64,000 nt of DNA from Saccharopolyspora_C sp047200635 (GTDB lineage: Bacteria; Actinomycetota; Actinomycetes; Mycobacteriales; Pseudonocardiaceae): NCBI RefSeq assembly GCF_047200635.1, contig NZ_JBJZOI010000026.1, positions 7,010-71,009 of the forward strand, given 5' to 3'. Made by a program: the position numbers and the translations under genes. A model generated the notes under the pieces. It saw only the letters and a program-made list of their open reading frames with translations. It did no database searches and was not told the origin of the DNA. Below, in pieces: positions 7,526 to 17,210 of the stretch (its first letter is position 1; each line of letters opens with the position of its first letter).

Positions 7526-8737
7526 TCAGGCCGGGGGCGTACCGCCCGCCGGCGGCTGCCCCAGGGCACCGGTCTCCCCCAGCGCCTCCCGGCTCGCCGG
7601 GCCCGACAGCGCGGGCCCGCCCGGGAGACCGGGCGAGGCGCTGGGCACCTCCTTGCGCGCGACCTCCTCGGCGGCGCGCACCGCCTCGGCGACCTCCGGG
7701 CTCGACGAGGTGTCGAACCAGCCGGCCACCGACTCCTCCTCGTCCTCGGGGCGCCCCGAGGGCGGCTCCTCCTTCGGCGGTTCGTAGCGGAAGGTGCCGT
7801 CCTCCCCCGGCGCCCCCAGCATCCGGGCGAAGCCCTCCAGGGACTTGTTGAAGTCGCTGGGCACCACCCACACCTTGTTCGCGTCGCCCTGCGCCATCTG
7901 CGGCAGCGTCTGCAGGTACTGGTACGCCAGGAGCTCCGGGGTGGGCTTGCCGCGCTTGACCGCCGCGAAGACCTTCTCGATCGCCTTCGCCTGCCCCTGC
8001 GCCTGCAGGTAGCGGCTGGCGCGCTCGCCCTGCGCGCGCAGGATGCTGGACTGCCGCTCCCCCTCGGCGTCGAGGATCGACGCCTGCTTGGCGCCCTCGG
8101 CCGCGAGGATCTGGGACTGCTTCTGGCCCTCGGCGGTCTTGATGGCCGACTCCCGGGCACCCTCGGCGTTGAGGATCATCGCGCGCTTCTCGCGGTCGGC
8201 GCGCATCTGTTTCTCCATCGAGTCCTTGATGGACGGCGGCGGGTCGATGGCCTTGAGCTCGACCCGCGCGACGCGGATGCCCCAGCGGCCGGTCTCCTGG
8301 TCCAGCACCCCCCGCAGCTGGGTGTTGATCTGGTCCCGGGAGGTCAGGGTCTCCTCCAGGCTCATCCCGCCCACCACGTTGCGCAGCGTCGTGGTGGTCA
8401 GCTGCTCCACGCCGACGATGTAGTTCGAGATCTCGTAGACCGCCGAGCGGGAATCGGTGACCTGGAAGTACACCACCGTGTCGATGGAGACCGTCAGGTT
8501 GTCCTGGGTGATCACCGGCTGCGGGGGGAAGGAGACCACCTGCTCGCGCAGGTCGATCTTCGCCCGCACCCGGTCCAGGAACGGCACCAGGAAGTTCAGG
8601 CCCGGCGCGGCGACGGTGCGGAACCGCCCCAGCCGTTCGATCACCGAGGCCTGGGCTTGCGGCACCACCAGCACCGACTTGGCCACCACGATGATCACCA
8701 GCAGCACCACGGCCGCCAGCACGATCAGTCCAGCCAC
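7526..8737 (-). CDS. SPFH/stomatin-prohibitin family membrane protein (QmcA-like)
   Basis: A 403-residue stomatin-like protein. One N-terminal membrane segment (residues 2-22) is followed by the SPFH domain (ERLGRFRTVAAPGLNFLVPF, then SIDTVVYFQVTDSRSAVYEI and NVVGGMSLEETLTSRDQIN). A long charged coiled coil of alternating Ala/Glu/Gly/Gln follows (about 185-260). A Pro/Glu-rich disordered tail from about residue 315 is unusually long. Such proteins form membrane microdomain scaffolds. The nfeD partner gene is 15 nt upstream and forms the classic NfeD-SPFH pair. GGAGG precedes the GTG start. Confidence 0.92.
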   Translation of the reverse strand: MAGLIVLAAVVLLVIIVVAKSVLVVPQAQASVIERLGRFRTVAAPGLNFLVPFLDRVRAKIDLREQVVSFPPQPVITQDNLTVSIDTVVYFQVTDSRSAVYEISNYIVGVEQLTTTTLRNVVGGMSLEETLTSRDQINTQLRGVLDQETGRWGIRVARVELKAIDPPPSIKDSMEKQMRADREKRAMILNAEGARESAIKTAEGQKQSQILAAEGAKQASILDAEGERQSSILRAQGERASRYLQAQGQAKAIEKVFAAVKRGKPTPELLAYQYLQTLPQMAQGDANKVWVVPSDFNKSLEGFARMLGAPGEDGTFRYEPPKEEPPSGRPEDEEESVAGWFDTSSSPEVAEAVRAAEEVARKEVPSASPGLPGGPALSGPASREALGETGALGQPPAGGTPPA

Positions 8738-8752
8738 TTCATCCTCCAGCGT

Positions 8753-9181
8753 TCACGGTTGCGCGGTCACGACTGCGGTGGCCCCGGAGATCTCCACGAC
8801 CAGCACCGCCGCACCGTCCAGCACGATCTCGGCCTCGTGCTGCGTGCGGGCCGACCAGACGTCGCCGTCGATGCGCACCCGGCCGCCCCGGTGGTCCACG
8901 GCGGAGACCGCCACCGCGCGCTTGCCGACCAGGGCGTCCACGTTGGTCCGGAGCTCGGGCGCGGTGTCGAACCGGCGCTTGAGCGCGGGGCGCGCGCCCA
9001 GCACCAGACCACCGGCCAGCAGGGCGAACACCACCACCGGCGCCCAGGACGGCGCCACGACCGCGGCGGTCGCGGCCGCCCCCAGCGCCGCGATGCCGAG
9101 CATCACGAGCACGAACTCCCCCGAGAGCACCTCGGCGGCCACCAGGAGCAGCCCGAGCACCAACCACACGAACGGGGCCAT
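8753..9181 (-). CDS. NfeD-like membrane protein (C-terminal OB-fold)
   Basis: A 142-residue short NfeD protein with two to three hydrophobic segments (FVWLVLGLLLVAAEVLSGEF, LGIAALGAAATAAVVAP and VVVFALLAGGLVLG). A C-terminal soluble OB-fold starts near LVGKRAVAVSAVDHRGGRVRIDGDVWSAR. NfeD proteins work with SPFH scaffolds in membrane organisation. I start at ATG 9181 because the protein then begins with the membrane helix; a TTG at 9232 would add 17 unlikely residues. Confidence 0.85.
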   Translation of the reverse strand: MAPFVWLVLGLLLVAAEVLSGEFVLVMLGIAALGAAATAAVVAPSWAPVVVFALLAGGLVLGARPALKRRFDTAPELRTNVDALVGKRAVAVSAVDHRGGRVRIDGDVWSARTQHEAEIVLDGAAVLVVEISGATAVVTAQP

Positions 9182-9266
9182 GGCTCCATAGTCGCAGAGC
9201 TCGGGCGTTCCGTGGGGACGTTCGCCCGACAAGATCAGGTCTCAGGTGCCCGGCCGGGGCGGCGGA

Positions 9267-10073
9267 TCAGGGCTCGGTGACGAAATCGATCAACCGTTCG
9301 ACCGCGCCGAGCAAGGGGGCCTCGACGTCGCGGAAGCCCTCCACGGCACCGAGCACGCGACGCCACCCCTCGGCGGGTTCACCCCAGCCGAGCGCTGCGC
9401 ACACGCCTTCCTTCCAGTCCTGTCCGCGGGGCACCACCGGCCAGGCCTCGATGCCCAGCGAAGCGGGTTTCACCGCCTGCCACACGTCCACGTAAGGATG
9501 GCCGGTGATCAGCACGTTCGGATCGTCGACACCGGCCACGAGGCGCGATTCCTTGCTTCCCTCGACCAGGTGGTCCACGAGCACGCCGACGCGGTGCCCG
9601 GCGCGCGGCCGGAACTCGGCGAGCAGACCGGGCAGGTCGTCGACGCCGTGCAGCGGCTCCACCACCACGCCCTCCACCCGCAGGTCGTGCCCCCAGACCC
9701 GTTCGACGAGCTCGGCGTCGTGCAGGCCCTCCACCCAGATCCGGCTGCCCCTGGCCTCGCGGGCGCGCACGCCGTCCACGTGGACCGAGCCGGAGGCCGA
9801 CCGCCGCGGCCCGGAGTCCCCGCCGACCGGCGGAGGCACGAGCGTGACCGGACGGCCCTCCAGCAGGAAGGCCGCGGGCCGCATCGGGAACAGCCGCCGC
9901 GCGCCGCGGCGGTCCTCCAGGACCGCGTTGCCCTTCTCCACCCGTAGCACCGCCCCGCAGAAGCCGCTCGCGGGATCCTCCACCACCAGTCCCGGCTCGG
10001 CGGGGACTTCGGGGATCTCCCGGCGCTTCCGCCCGGAAGCGAGGACGTCGTTGCCGTAGTTCACCGAACGCAC
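9267..10073 (-). CDS. DUF3097 family protein
   Basis: A 268-residue protein that I recognise as the actinobacterial DUF3097 family. Conserved-looking stretches are YGNDVLAS at the start, IWVEGLHDAELVERVWGHDLRVEGVVVEPLHGVDDL in the centre and VLITGHPYVDVWQAVKP. The central block, with several acidic residues in a beta-strand context, resembles Toprim-type acidic clusters; that likeness is my inference. No function is established. It lies 85 nt upstream of nfeD in the same direction and may be cotranscribed. Confidence 0.8.
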   Translation of the reverse strand: MRSVNYGNDVLASGRKRREIPEVPAEPGLVVEDPASGFCGAVLRVEKGNAVLEDRRGARRLFPMRPAAFLLEGRPVTLVPPPVGGDSGPRRSASGSVHVDGVRAREARGSRIWVEGLHDAELVERVWGHDLRVEGVVVEPLHGVDDLPGLLAEFRPRAGHRVGVLVDHLVEGSKESRLVAGVDDPNVLITGHPYVDVWQAVKPASLGIEAWPVVPRGQDWKEGVCAALGWGEPAEGWRRVLGAVEGFRDVEAPLLGAVERLIDFVTEP

Positions 10074-10220
10074 GAGCAGACCCTACTCACCGGGGCGCGG
10101 CGGCCGGACGCGGCGCGCCGCCCAGGTGATCGCGACGCGGACCACAGCACCCCTCCCCCGACGGGAAGGTCCGGCGCGGGATACGTACTCTCTCTCGACG
10201 TGCCATGCCCAAGCGCAACG

Positions 10221-10994
10221 ATGGTCGTGTGGACGTCCGCGTGGTTGCACGGTGCGACCGCCGCGGACGACGTGCTCGACGCCCTGCAGGTCTGGGGCGA
10301 GTCGCAGGAGGTGCGCGCCGCCGACGAGGAGCTCGCCGCCCGCCTGGACCTGCCCGGCCCCCAGGACACCCCCGCCGGTCCGGCGCTGCTGCTCGCGGCG
10401 CTGCGCAAGGCCGGGGCGAGCACCGGTGAGCTCGCGCTGCCGGTGCCCGGTGATGTGCGCGGTCTCGGCACCGCGAGCGCCTTCTCCAAGCAGGCGCTGC
10501 GTCGCGGTGAGGCCGCCGTGCTGCCGGAGGCCGGCCTGGCCCTGGTTCCGGAGCAGGTCGCCGAGGGGATCCTGCGCTGGACGGTGTTCGCCGTGGGCGA
10601 GCTGCCCCCGGCCGAGCACCTGCCCATCGGCGAGGCCGAGCACGGCATGTCCTCGGCGATGCGCGAGGCCGCCAGCACCCTGATCGATCTCGACATCGCC
10701 AAGCGGCGGCCCGGAGTCCGGGACGAGATCGCCTCCACGGTGGCCGACCGGCCCAAGCCGCCGTGGCCGGAGGAGGTGCCGCAGCGGCCGCTGCGGATCC
10801 TGCAGCGAGCCGCCGAGGTGGAGGCGATCCTGTGGGTCGCCACCGATGACGCCCCCGGCGGGGCGCTGTCGGCCTCGGCGACGCGAGCCCGCACCGAGGC
10901 GCTGCGCCCGCTGTTCGACTCGGTCCGCGCCGCCCGCCGCGCCTCCATCGCCGAGATGGTGCGGGTGCTGGCCGACGGCGCCAGCCAGCACTGA
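10221..10994 (+). CDS. Conserved hypothetical protein
   Basis: A protein of about 257 residues with no domain I recognise. It begins VVWTSAWLHGATAADDVLDAL and is rich in Ala, Glu and Leu, suggesting an alpha-helical soluble protein with no membrane segment. It is convergent to the ferrochelatase gene. From memory, Mycobacterium tuberculosis has a conserved hypothetical (Rv1486c) at the same place and orientation, so this is likely its counterpart. ATG 10221 is chosen as the start; an in-frame GTG at 10200 would add seven residues. Confidence 0.65.
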   Translation: MVVWTSAWLHGATAADDVLDALQVWGESQEVRAADEELAARLDLPGPQDTPAGPALLLAALRKAGASTGELALPVPGDVRGLGTASAFSKQALRRGEAAVLPEAGLALVPEQVAEGILRWTVFAVGELPPAEHLPIGEAEHGMSSAMREAASTLIDLDIAKRRPGVRDEIASTVADRPKPPWPEEVPQRPLRILQRAAEVEAILWVATDDAPGGALSASATRARTEALRPLFDSVRAARRASIAEMVRVLADGASQH

Positions 10995-11355
10995 CCCCGC
11001 CCGGTACGGGCCGGACCAGCGGAACTCCCCGCGGAGGAGCCGCCCGGCGGGCAGGTGGTGGGAGTCCGCCCTCCCGACCTAGCGGCGGGCCGCGCCCCCA
11101 CCACCGCAAGTCCTCGTCGACGACGCTGCCCGGCACCTCCCTGGCAGCCGGTGGAGCGGGCGACCTGCTGGTGCGCGGCGGAACGGGCAGGGGTTCTCAC
11201 CGCCGCTCACCGGGCGCCCGGAGTACCGGCCCAAGGAGTGCTCCGGGCCGCCGCGCGGCGCCCGAGCCGCACGTGGCACCGGCCCCGCCCCCGCTCGGCG
11301 TCAGCTCGCGGTCGAGCGCGCCGAGCTCGGGGCGGCGCGGGCACCCCGACCGAGG
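10995..11355. other. Intergenic region, no gene recognised
   Basis: A 361-nt gap between convergent genes. Open frames in it have mixed third positions unlike the neighbouring genes. GC-rich inverted repeats near 11219-11280 could act as terminators. I see nothing else. Confidence 0.4.
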
Positions 11356-12381
11356 TCAGGCCGTCCGCGAGCAGCAGCCCGGGGCGCACGCCTCGCCGTT
11401 GGTGCTGCAGCCCGCCGCGGGCAGCAGCGACAGCTTGCGCGGCCGCACCTCGTCGACGTGCTCGGAGACCAGCTCCACGATCATCTTCGCGAACCGCGGA
11501 TCGTCTCCCGCGGTCCCGGCGCGGGCGAAGCCCATCCCCAGCTCCGCGGCCTTCTCCGCCGCCTCGTTGTCCAGGTCCCACACCACTTCCAGGTGGTCGG
11601 AGACGAACCCGATCGGGCTCACCACCACCGAACCCACGCCCTCGGCGTGCAGCCGCTCGACGTGATCGACCACGTCCGGCTCCAGCCACGGCACCTGCGG
11701 CGGCCCGGAGCGGGACTGCCAGACCACGTCGTAGGCCTCCACCCCGGCCTCCTCGGCCACCAGCCGCGCGCACTCCGCGACCTGCCGCGAGTACCACTCG
11801 GGCCGCCCGTCCGGGCCCGGCAGCTCATCGGCGCGCACCGGCACCGAGTGCGCGGTGAACACCAGCCGCGCCCGCGGATCCCCCACCTGCGCGCAGGCGC
11901 GGCGGACCGCGTCGGCGTTGGCCGCCACGAACAGCGGGTGGTCGAAGAACTGGCGCAGCTTCACCAGCTCCGGAGCCCGCTCCCCCACCGCTTCGCGGGC
12001 CCGGGCGATGTCCTCGTGGTACTGCTTGCACCCCGAGTAGCCGCCCCACGCCGACGTCGGGAAGACCAGCGCCCGGCGCACGCCGTCCTCGGCCATGCGC
12101 GCCACGGTCTCCTCGATCATGGGGTACCAGTTCCGATTTCCCCAGTACACCGGCAGGTCCCGGCTCTCGGCGCGCAGCTGGTCGCGCAGCCCGGCCATGA
12201 TCTCGCGGTTGAGGCGGTTGATCGGCGACACCCCGCCGAAGTGGTGGTAGTGCTCGGCGACCTCGTCGAGCCGCTCCGGCGGCACGCCTCTGCCCCGGGT
12301 GACGTTCTCCAGGAACGGCCGGACGTCCTCCGGGCCCTCCGGTCCACCGAACGACAAGAACAGCAGCGCATCGAAAGTCAC
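11356..12381 (-). CDS. cpfC: Ferrochelatase (coproporphyrin type)
   Basis: A 341-residue ferrochelatase inserting Fe2+ into coproporphyrin III (actinobacterial haem route). Visible motifs are LLFLSFGGPEGPEDV at the start, YHHFGGVSPIN, TAHSVPVRADE and the catalytic-region VVSPIGFVSDHLEVVWDLD. Cysteines at 325, 332 and 336/337 (C-x6-C-x3-CC), plus the earlier Cys in GGYSGCKQYHEDI, fit the [2Fe-2S] cluster of actinobacterial enzymes. I start at GTG 12381, directly before FDALLFL; the longer frame to 12450 adds a non-conserved Arg/Ala stretch. It lies 81 nt downstream of inhA, an order known from mycobacteria. Confidence 0.93.
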   Translation of the reverse strand: MTFDALLFLSFGGPEGPEDVRPFLENVTRGRGVPPERLDEVAEHYHHFGGVSPINRLNREIMAGLRDQLRAESRDLPVYWGNRNWYPMIEETVARMAEDGVRRALVFPTSAWGGYSGCKQYHEDIARAREAVGERAPELVKLRQFFDHPLFVAANADAVRRACAQVGDPRARLVFTAHSVPVRADELPGPDGRPEWYSRQVAECARLVAEEAGVEAYDVVWQSRSGPPQVPWLEPDVVDHVERLHAEGVGSVVVSPIGFVSDHLEVVWDLDNEAAEKAAELGMGFARAGTAGDDPRFAKMIVELVSEHVDEVRPRKLSLLPAAGCSTNGEACAPGCCSRTA

Positions 12382-12462
12382 CCGACCATGATGGCGCGCA
12401 CCGGAAACGGCCGCCCACGCGGGTGGGGCGTGCGCGATGCGCCCGCGCACGCCCCGAGCGGA

Positions 12463-13230
12463 TCACGCGCCCAGCGCGGAGAACCCGCCGTCCACCATGA
12501 TCATCGAACCGGTGGTCTTGGGCAGCCAGTCCGACAGCACCGCGCAGATCGACTGCGCCACCGGCGTCGGGTCGTTGACGTCCCAGCCCAGCGGGGCCCG
12601 CTCGCCCCAGGTCTCCTCCAAACCGGAGAAACCGGGGATCGACTTCGCCGCCATCGTGCGCACCGGGCCCGCCGAGACCAGGTTGACCCGGATCCCCTGC
12701 GGTCCCAGCTCGCGCGCCAGGTAGCGGCTGGTCGACTCCAGCGCCGCCTTCGCCACGCCCATCCAGTCGTAGGCGGGCCACGCCACCCGCGCGTCGAAGT
12801 CCATGCCCACGATCGACGAGCCCGGCGACAGCAGCGGCAGCACCGAGGTCGTCAACGACTTCAGCGAGTACGCCGAGATCTCCACCGCCGTGGCCACGTC
12901 CTCCCACGGCGCGGCCAGGAACTCCCCGCCCAGGCAGGACGCCGGGGCGAACCCGATCGAGTGCAGCACCCCGTCCAGGCCGTCGACGTGCTCGCGCACC
13001 CGGTCGGCCAGGCTGTCGCGGTGCTCGGCGTTGGTGACGTCCAGCTCCAGCACCGGCGCGGGCTTCGGCAACCGCCCCGCGATGCGCTCCACCAGGCTCA
13101 TCCGGCCGAACCCGGTGAGCACCACCTCCGCGCCCTGCTCCTGGGCCATCTTGGCCGCGTGGAACGCGATCGAGGCGTCGGTGATGACGCCGGTGATCAG
13201 GATGCGCTTGCCTTCGAGCAATCCGCTCAC
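12463..13230 (-). CDS. inhA: Enoyl-[acyl-carrier-protein] reductase, NADH (InhA/FabI)
   Basis: A 255-residue FabI-type short-chain reductase performing the last step of each fatty-acid elongation cycle. The NADH site GVITDASIAFHAAKMAQEQGAEV is near residues 14-36. The catalytic Tyr/Lys lie in YDWMGVAKAALESTSRYLARELG, the family's Y-x6-K spacing. GPVRTMAAKSIPGF is the InhA substrate loop. GGAGGAAG precedes the GTG start. It follows fabG by 73 nt and precedes the ferrochelatase gene, the mabA-inhA-hemZ order of mycobacteria. Known inhibitors of the family act on the NADH complex. Confidence 0.95.
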   Translation of the reverse strand: MSGLLEGKRILITGVITDASIAFHAAKMAQEQGAEVVLTGFGRMSLVERIAGRLPKPAPVLELDVTNAEHRDSLADRVREHVDGLDGVLHSIGFAPASCLGGEFLAAPWEDVATAVEISAYSLKSLTTSVLPLLSPGSSIVGMDFDARVAWPAYDWMGVAKAALESTSRYLARELGPQGIRVNLVSAGPVRTMAAKSIPGFSGLEETWGERAPLGWDVNDPTPVAQSICAVLSDWLPKTTGSMIMVDGGFSALGA

Positions 13231-13303
13231 GAACTTCCTCCGCTGTGTTGCTGAGGCCCGCCACCGGGCGGGCCGAGTCGTATCGGGCCGGGCCGGTCCC
13301 GGC

Positions 13304-14008
13304 TCAGTGCCCCATGCCCAGGCCGCCGTCCACCGGGATGACCGCCCCGGTGACGTAGGCGGCCCCCTCCGAGGCCAGCCAGGCGACCGCCTGCGCGATC
13401 TCGTCGGGCTCCGCGAACCGGGACAACGGGATCTGCCCGAAGATCTCCTTCTGGCGCTCGTCGCTGAGCGCGTCGGTCATGTCGGTGGTGACGAAGCCCG
13501 GCGCGACCACGTTCGCGGTGATCTTGCGCGAACCGAGCTCGCGGGCGATCGAGCGCGCCAGCCCGACCAGCCCGGCCTTGCTCGCCGCGTAGTTCGCCTG
13601 GCCGGCACCACCGGAGAGCCCCACCACCGAGGACACGAAGATCATGCGGCCGCGCTTGAGGCGCAACATGCTGCTCGCCGCCCGCTTCGCGACCCGGTAG
13701 GAGCCCGCCAGGTTCGCGTCCAGCACGCGGCCGAACTGCTCCTCGCCCATCCGCAGCAGCAGCCCGTCGTCGGTGATCCCGGCGTTCGACACCAGCACCT
13801 CGACCCGGCCCTGCGCGGCCTCCACCTCGTCGAAGGCCGCCGAGACCTGCTCGGCGTCGGTCACGTCGCACTGCACGCCCCGCAGCCCCTCCGGAGCGCC
13901 CGATCCGCGGTGGGTGACCGCCACCTCGTCGCCCGCGGCCTGGAACGCGCGGGCGATCGCCAGCCCGATCCCGCGGTTGCCTCCGGTCACCAGTACGGAC
14001 CGTCCCAC
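13304..14008 (-). CDS. fabG: 3-oxoacyl-[acyl-carrier-protein] reductase (FabG/MabA)
   Basis: A 234-residue short-chain dehydrogenase. The cofactor motif TGGNRGIG is at residues 8-15. SNAG, the catalytic Ser of VSSVVG and the Tyr/Lys of YAASKAGLVGLARSIA follow, with GFVTTDMT and PVDGGLGMGH at the end. It reduces 3-oxoacyl-ACP with NADPH before the InhA step. I choose GTG 14008 because GGGAGGAG lies 7-8 nt upstream; the ATG at 14050 has no such site. It is the first gene of the fabG-inhA-cpfC operon and is divergent from the FAD/Fe-S oxidase gene. Confidence 0.94.
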   Translation of the reverse strand: MGRSVLVTGGNRGIGLAIARAFQAAGDEVAVTHRGSGAPEGLRGVQCDVTDAEQVSAAFDEVEAAQGRVEVLVSNAGITDDGLLLRMGEEQFGRVLDANLAGSYRVAKRAASSMLRLKRGRMIFVSSVVGLSGGAGQANYAASKAGLVGLARSIARELGSRKITANVVAPGFVTTDMTDALSDERQKEIFGQIPLSRFAEPDEIAQAVAWLASEGAAYVTGAVIPVDGGLGMGH

Positions 14009-14266
14009 TGTGGGTCTCCTCCCGAAATCCCGAGTGGTGAACGCCCGCACCGCAACGGCCGAGCCGGTTCACCTGAACAGCCGCGACATTATCGGTTCAC
14101 CCGCACGGCCCTTCCATCCACCTTGAACAGAAATCCACCACCAGAGTCGTGCCGCGCCGACAGTGGACACCCGCCCCGGCCGCCCGGAGGCCCTACGGTG
14201 CAGGACAGCCGTGATCCGAACCGCACCCACCACCGACCGCGCCGATCCTGGCCAGGAGCAACCCGC

Positions 14267-17167
14267 ATGACGACCGCCCCGCACCGCAGCCCCGCCCCGG
14301 ACGACAGCACCGGCCTCCCCGCTCCCGACGAGCTCGCCGCCGCGCTGCGCGGCCGCATCGAGGGCCGAGCCCGGTTCGACCCCGGCACCCGCGCCCTCTA
14401 CTCCACCGACGCCTCCAACTACCGGCAGGTCCCGCTCGGCGTCGTGTTCCCCCGGCACGCCGACGACGTCGCCACCGCCCTCGCCGTGGCCCGCGAGCAC
14501 CGGGTCCCCGTCACCGGCCGCGGCGCGGGCACCAGCATCGCCGGCAACGCCTGCGGCCCCGGGCTCGTGCTCGACTTCTCCCGCCACCTCAACCGGATCC
14601 ACCACCTCGACCCCGAACGCCGCACCGCCACCGTGGAATCCGGCGTCGTGCTCGACACCCTGCAAGCCGCGGCGAAGCCGCACGGCCTCGCCTTCGGCCC
14701 CGACCCCTCCACGCACAGCCGCTGCACCCTCGGCGGCATGATCGGCAACAACTCCTGCGGCACCCACTCGGTCGCCTGGGGCAAGACCGTCGACAACGTC
14801 CGCTCCCTGGACGTGCTGCTCTCCGACGGCACCCGCCTCACCGCCGCGGCCACCACCGAAACCGAGCTGGACGCGCTGTGCGCCCGCCAGGACCGCACCG
14901 GGGCGCTGCACCGCGACCTGCGGGCGCTGCGCGCCGACACCGCCCAGCTCGTGCGCGACTCCTTCCCCGACCTGACCCGCCGCGTCTCCGGGTACAACCT
15001 CGACCAGCTGCTGCCCGAGCACGGCTTCCACCTCGGCCGCGCCCTCACCGGCAGCGAAGGCGGCTGCGCGATCCTGCTCGGCGCCACCGTCGACCTCGTC
15101 GAGGTGCCCGCCGCCCGCGCGCTGATCGTGCTCGGCTTCGACGACAGCTACGCCGCCGCCGACCAGGTCACCCGGCTGCGCGGGCTCGACGCGCTCGCCA
15201 TCGAAGGCCTCAGCGCCGAACTCGTCGACGTCGTGCGCGCCCGCAACCCCTCCTCCCCCGCGCTGCGGCTGCTGCCCGGCGGCCGCAGCTGGCTGCTCGT
15301 GGAGGTCGGCGGCACCGACCAGCGCGACGCCGAGAACGCCGCCGAGCGCGTCCGCCGAGCCATCGGCTCCCAGGCCGAGTCCGTCGTGCACACCGATCCG
15401 GCCCGGACCGGGGCGCTGTGGAAGATCCGGGAGGAGGGCTCCGGCTACTCCACCCGGATGGCCGACGGCTCCGAACGCTGGTCCGGCTGGGAGGACGCCG
15501 CCGTGCCACCCGAACGGCTCGGCACCTACCTGCGCGAGTTCGACGCGCTGCTGGCCCGCTTCGGCCGCAAGGGCGTCACCTACGGCCACTACGGCGACGG
15601 CTGCATCCACGTGCGCGTCGACTTCGACCTGCTCACCGGCTCCGGGGCCGCCCGCTACCGCGAATTCATGGAGGCCGCCGCCGACCTCGTCGCCGCCCAC
15701 GGCGGCTCGGTCTCCGGTGAGCACGGCGACGGGCGGGCCCGCTCCGAGCTGCTCGCCCGGATGTACCCGCCCGCCGTCATCGATGCCTTCGCGAGGTTCA
15801 AGGACGCCTTCGACCCCGACGGGCTGCTCAACCCGGGCCAGATCGCCCGGCCCCGGCCGCTCGACGCCGACCTGCGGCTGCTCGTCGCCCCACCGACCAT
15901 CCCCACCCGCACCGAACTCGCGCTGCACGCCGACGACGGCGACCTCGCCCCCGCCAGCCGGCGCTGCGTCGGCATGGGCAAGTGCCTGAACACCACCGGC
16001 GGCGTGATGTGCCCCAGCTACCGCGCCACCCAGGACGAGCAGCACTCCACCCGCGGCCGCGCCCACCTGCTGTTCGAGATGCTCAACGGCTCCGTGATCC
16101 GCGGCGGCTGGCGCTCCACCGAGGTCCGCGACGCCCTCGACCTGTGCCTGTCCTGCAAGGGCTGCAAGACCGACTGCCCCGTCGGTGTCGACATGGCGAC
16201 CTACAAGGCCGAGTTCCTGCACCACCACTACCGCCACCGCCCCCGGCCCGCCGCGCACTACTCGATGGGTTTCCTCCCGCTGTGGCTCACCCTCGCCCAG
16301 CGCGCGCCCCGGCTCGCCAACGCCGTGCTCACCGGCCCCGCCGCCCCGCTGCTCAAGCGCCTCGGCGGCATCGCCCCCGAACGCGACGTCCCGCGCCTCG
16401 CCGAACGCTCCCTGCGCTCCTGGTGGCGCCACCGCGAAGACCGCACCGCCACCGGCGGCCCGCGCGCCCTGCTGTTCCCGGACACCTTCACCGACCACTT
16501 CGACCCGCACATCGGCCGCGACGCCGTGCTCGCGCTGGAACGGCTGGGCCACACCGTCGAACTCCCCCGCGAACCCGTCTGCTGCGGACTGACCTGGACC
16601 TCCACCGGGCAGCTCGGCACCGCCCGCCGCGTGCTGCGCCGCACCGCCCGGCTGCTGCGACCGCACCTCGACTCCGGGACACCCGTGATCGGGCTCGAAC
16701 CGAGCTGCACCGCGTTCCTGCGCGGCGACGCGCTGGAACTCGCCCCCCACGATCCCGACGTCCGCGCCCTCGCCGAAGCCACCAGGACCTTCGCCGAACA
16801 CGTCGAACCCGACCGCGAGCGCTGGCAGCGCACCGGCGGCGGGAAGGCCCTCGTCCAGCGGCACTGCCACCAGTACGCCGAGCTGGGCTTCGACGCCGAC
16901 CGCGCCGCCCTCGCCGCCACCGGCACCGACGCCCACGTCCTCGACGCCGGGTGCTGCGGACTCGCCGGCAACTTCGGCTTCGAACGCGGCCACTACGCGG
17001 TGTCGATGGCCTGCGCCGAGCAGACCCTGCTGCCCGCGGTGCGCGCCGCCGAACCCGGAACCGAGGTCGTCGCGGACGGCTTCAGCTGCCGGGTGCAGAT
17101 CCGTCAGGGAACCGGGGCCGAACCCGTGCACCTCGCGACCCTCGTCCGCCGCGCGCTCGACCGCTGA
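14267..17167 (+). CDS. FAD-linked oxidase fused to Fe-S/CCG domain protein (D-lactate/2-hydroxyacid dehydrogenase type)
   Basis: A 966-residue fusion. The N-terminal part is a FAD_binding_4 (PCMH) domain with GRGAGTSIAGNA near residue 85. A FAD-oxidase C-terminal domain follows (YGHYGDGCIHVRVDFD, SGEHGDGRARSELL). Ferredoxin-like cysteines are at 567 and in the motif C627-x2-C630-x2-C633-x3-C637-P. Two CCG motifs start at Cys772 and Cys896. This layout matches the YdiJ/GlcD-GlcF-type respiratory dehydrogenases that oxidise D-lactate or D-2-hydroxyglutarate-like acids and pass electrons to the quinone pool. CAGGAG precedes the ATG. In mycobacteria, as I recall, this gene is not at this spot, so it looks inserted into the moxR-fabG block. 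Confidence 0.9.
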   Translation: MTTAPHRSPAPDDSTGLPAPDELAAALRGRIEGRARFDPGTRALYSTDASNYRQVPLGVVFPRHADDVATALAVAREHRVPVTGRGAGTSIAGNACGPGLVLDFSRHLNRIHHLDPERRTATVESGVVLDTLQAAAKPHGLAFGPDPSTHSRCTLGGMIGNNSCGTHSVAWGKTVDNVRSLDVLLSDGTRLTAAATTETELDALCARQDRTGALHRDLRALRADTAQLVRDSFPDLTRRVSGYNLDQLLPEHGFHLGRALTGSEGGCAILLGATVDLVEVPAARALIVLGFDDSYAAADQVTRLRGLDALAIEGLSAELVDVVRARNPSSPALRLLPGGRSWLLVEVGGTDQRDAENAAERVRRAIGSQAESVVHTDPARTGALWKIREEGSGYSTRMADGSERWSGWEDAAVPPERLGTYLREFDALLARFGRKGVTYGHYGDGCIHVRVDFDLLTGSGAARYREFMEAAADLVAAHGGSVSGEHGDGRARSELLARMYPPAVIDAFARFKDAFDPDGLLNPGQIARPRPLDADLRLLVAPPTIPTRTELALHADDGDLAPASRRCVGMGKCLNTTGGVMCPSYRATQDEQHSTRGRAHLLFEMLNGSVIRGGWRSTEVRDALDLCLSCKGCKTDCPVGVDMATYKAEFLHHHYRHRPRPAAHYSMGFLPLWLTLAQRAPRLANAVLTGPAAPLLKRLGGIAPERDVPRLAERSLRSWWRHREDRTATGGPRALLFPDTFTDHFDPHIGRDAVLALERLGHTVELPREPVCCGLTWTSTGQLGTARRVLRRTARLLRPHLDSGTPVIGLEPSCTAFLRGDALELAPHDPDVRALAEATRTFAEHVEPDRERWQRTGGGKALVQRHCHQYAELGFDADRAALAATGTDAHVLDAGCCGLAGNFGFERGHYAVSMACAEQTLLPAVRAAEPGTEVVADGFSCRVQIRQGTGAEPVHLATLVRRALDR

Positions 17168-17174
17168 TCCCGCC

Positions 17175-17208
17175 CCGCGCCCCGGCCCACCGAGCGGCCG
17201 GGGCGCGG
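17175..17208. terminator. Bidirectional terminator
   Basis: A perfect 13-bp stem (17175-17187 with 17196-17208) with an 8-nt loop, lying between the convergent FAD/Fe-S oxidase and MgtC genes. Confidence 0.8.
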
Positions 17209-17210
17209 AC

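Noticed and set aside
14069..17131. Open minus-strand frame of about 1020 codons over the FAD/Fe-S oxidase gene
   Set aside because: It is antisense to a gene with clear FAD and Fe-S motifs. The translation is Gly/Ala/Val-rich with no domain, as expected from high-GC antisense frames.
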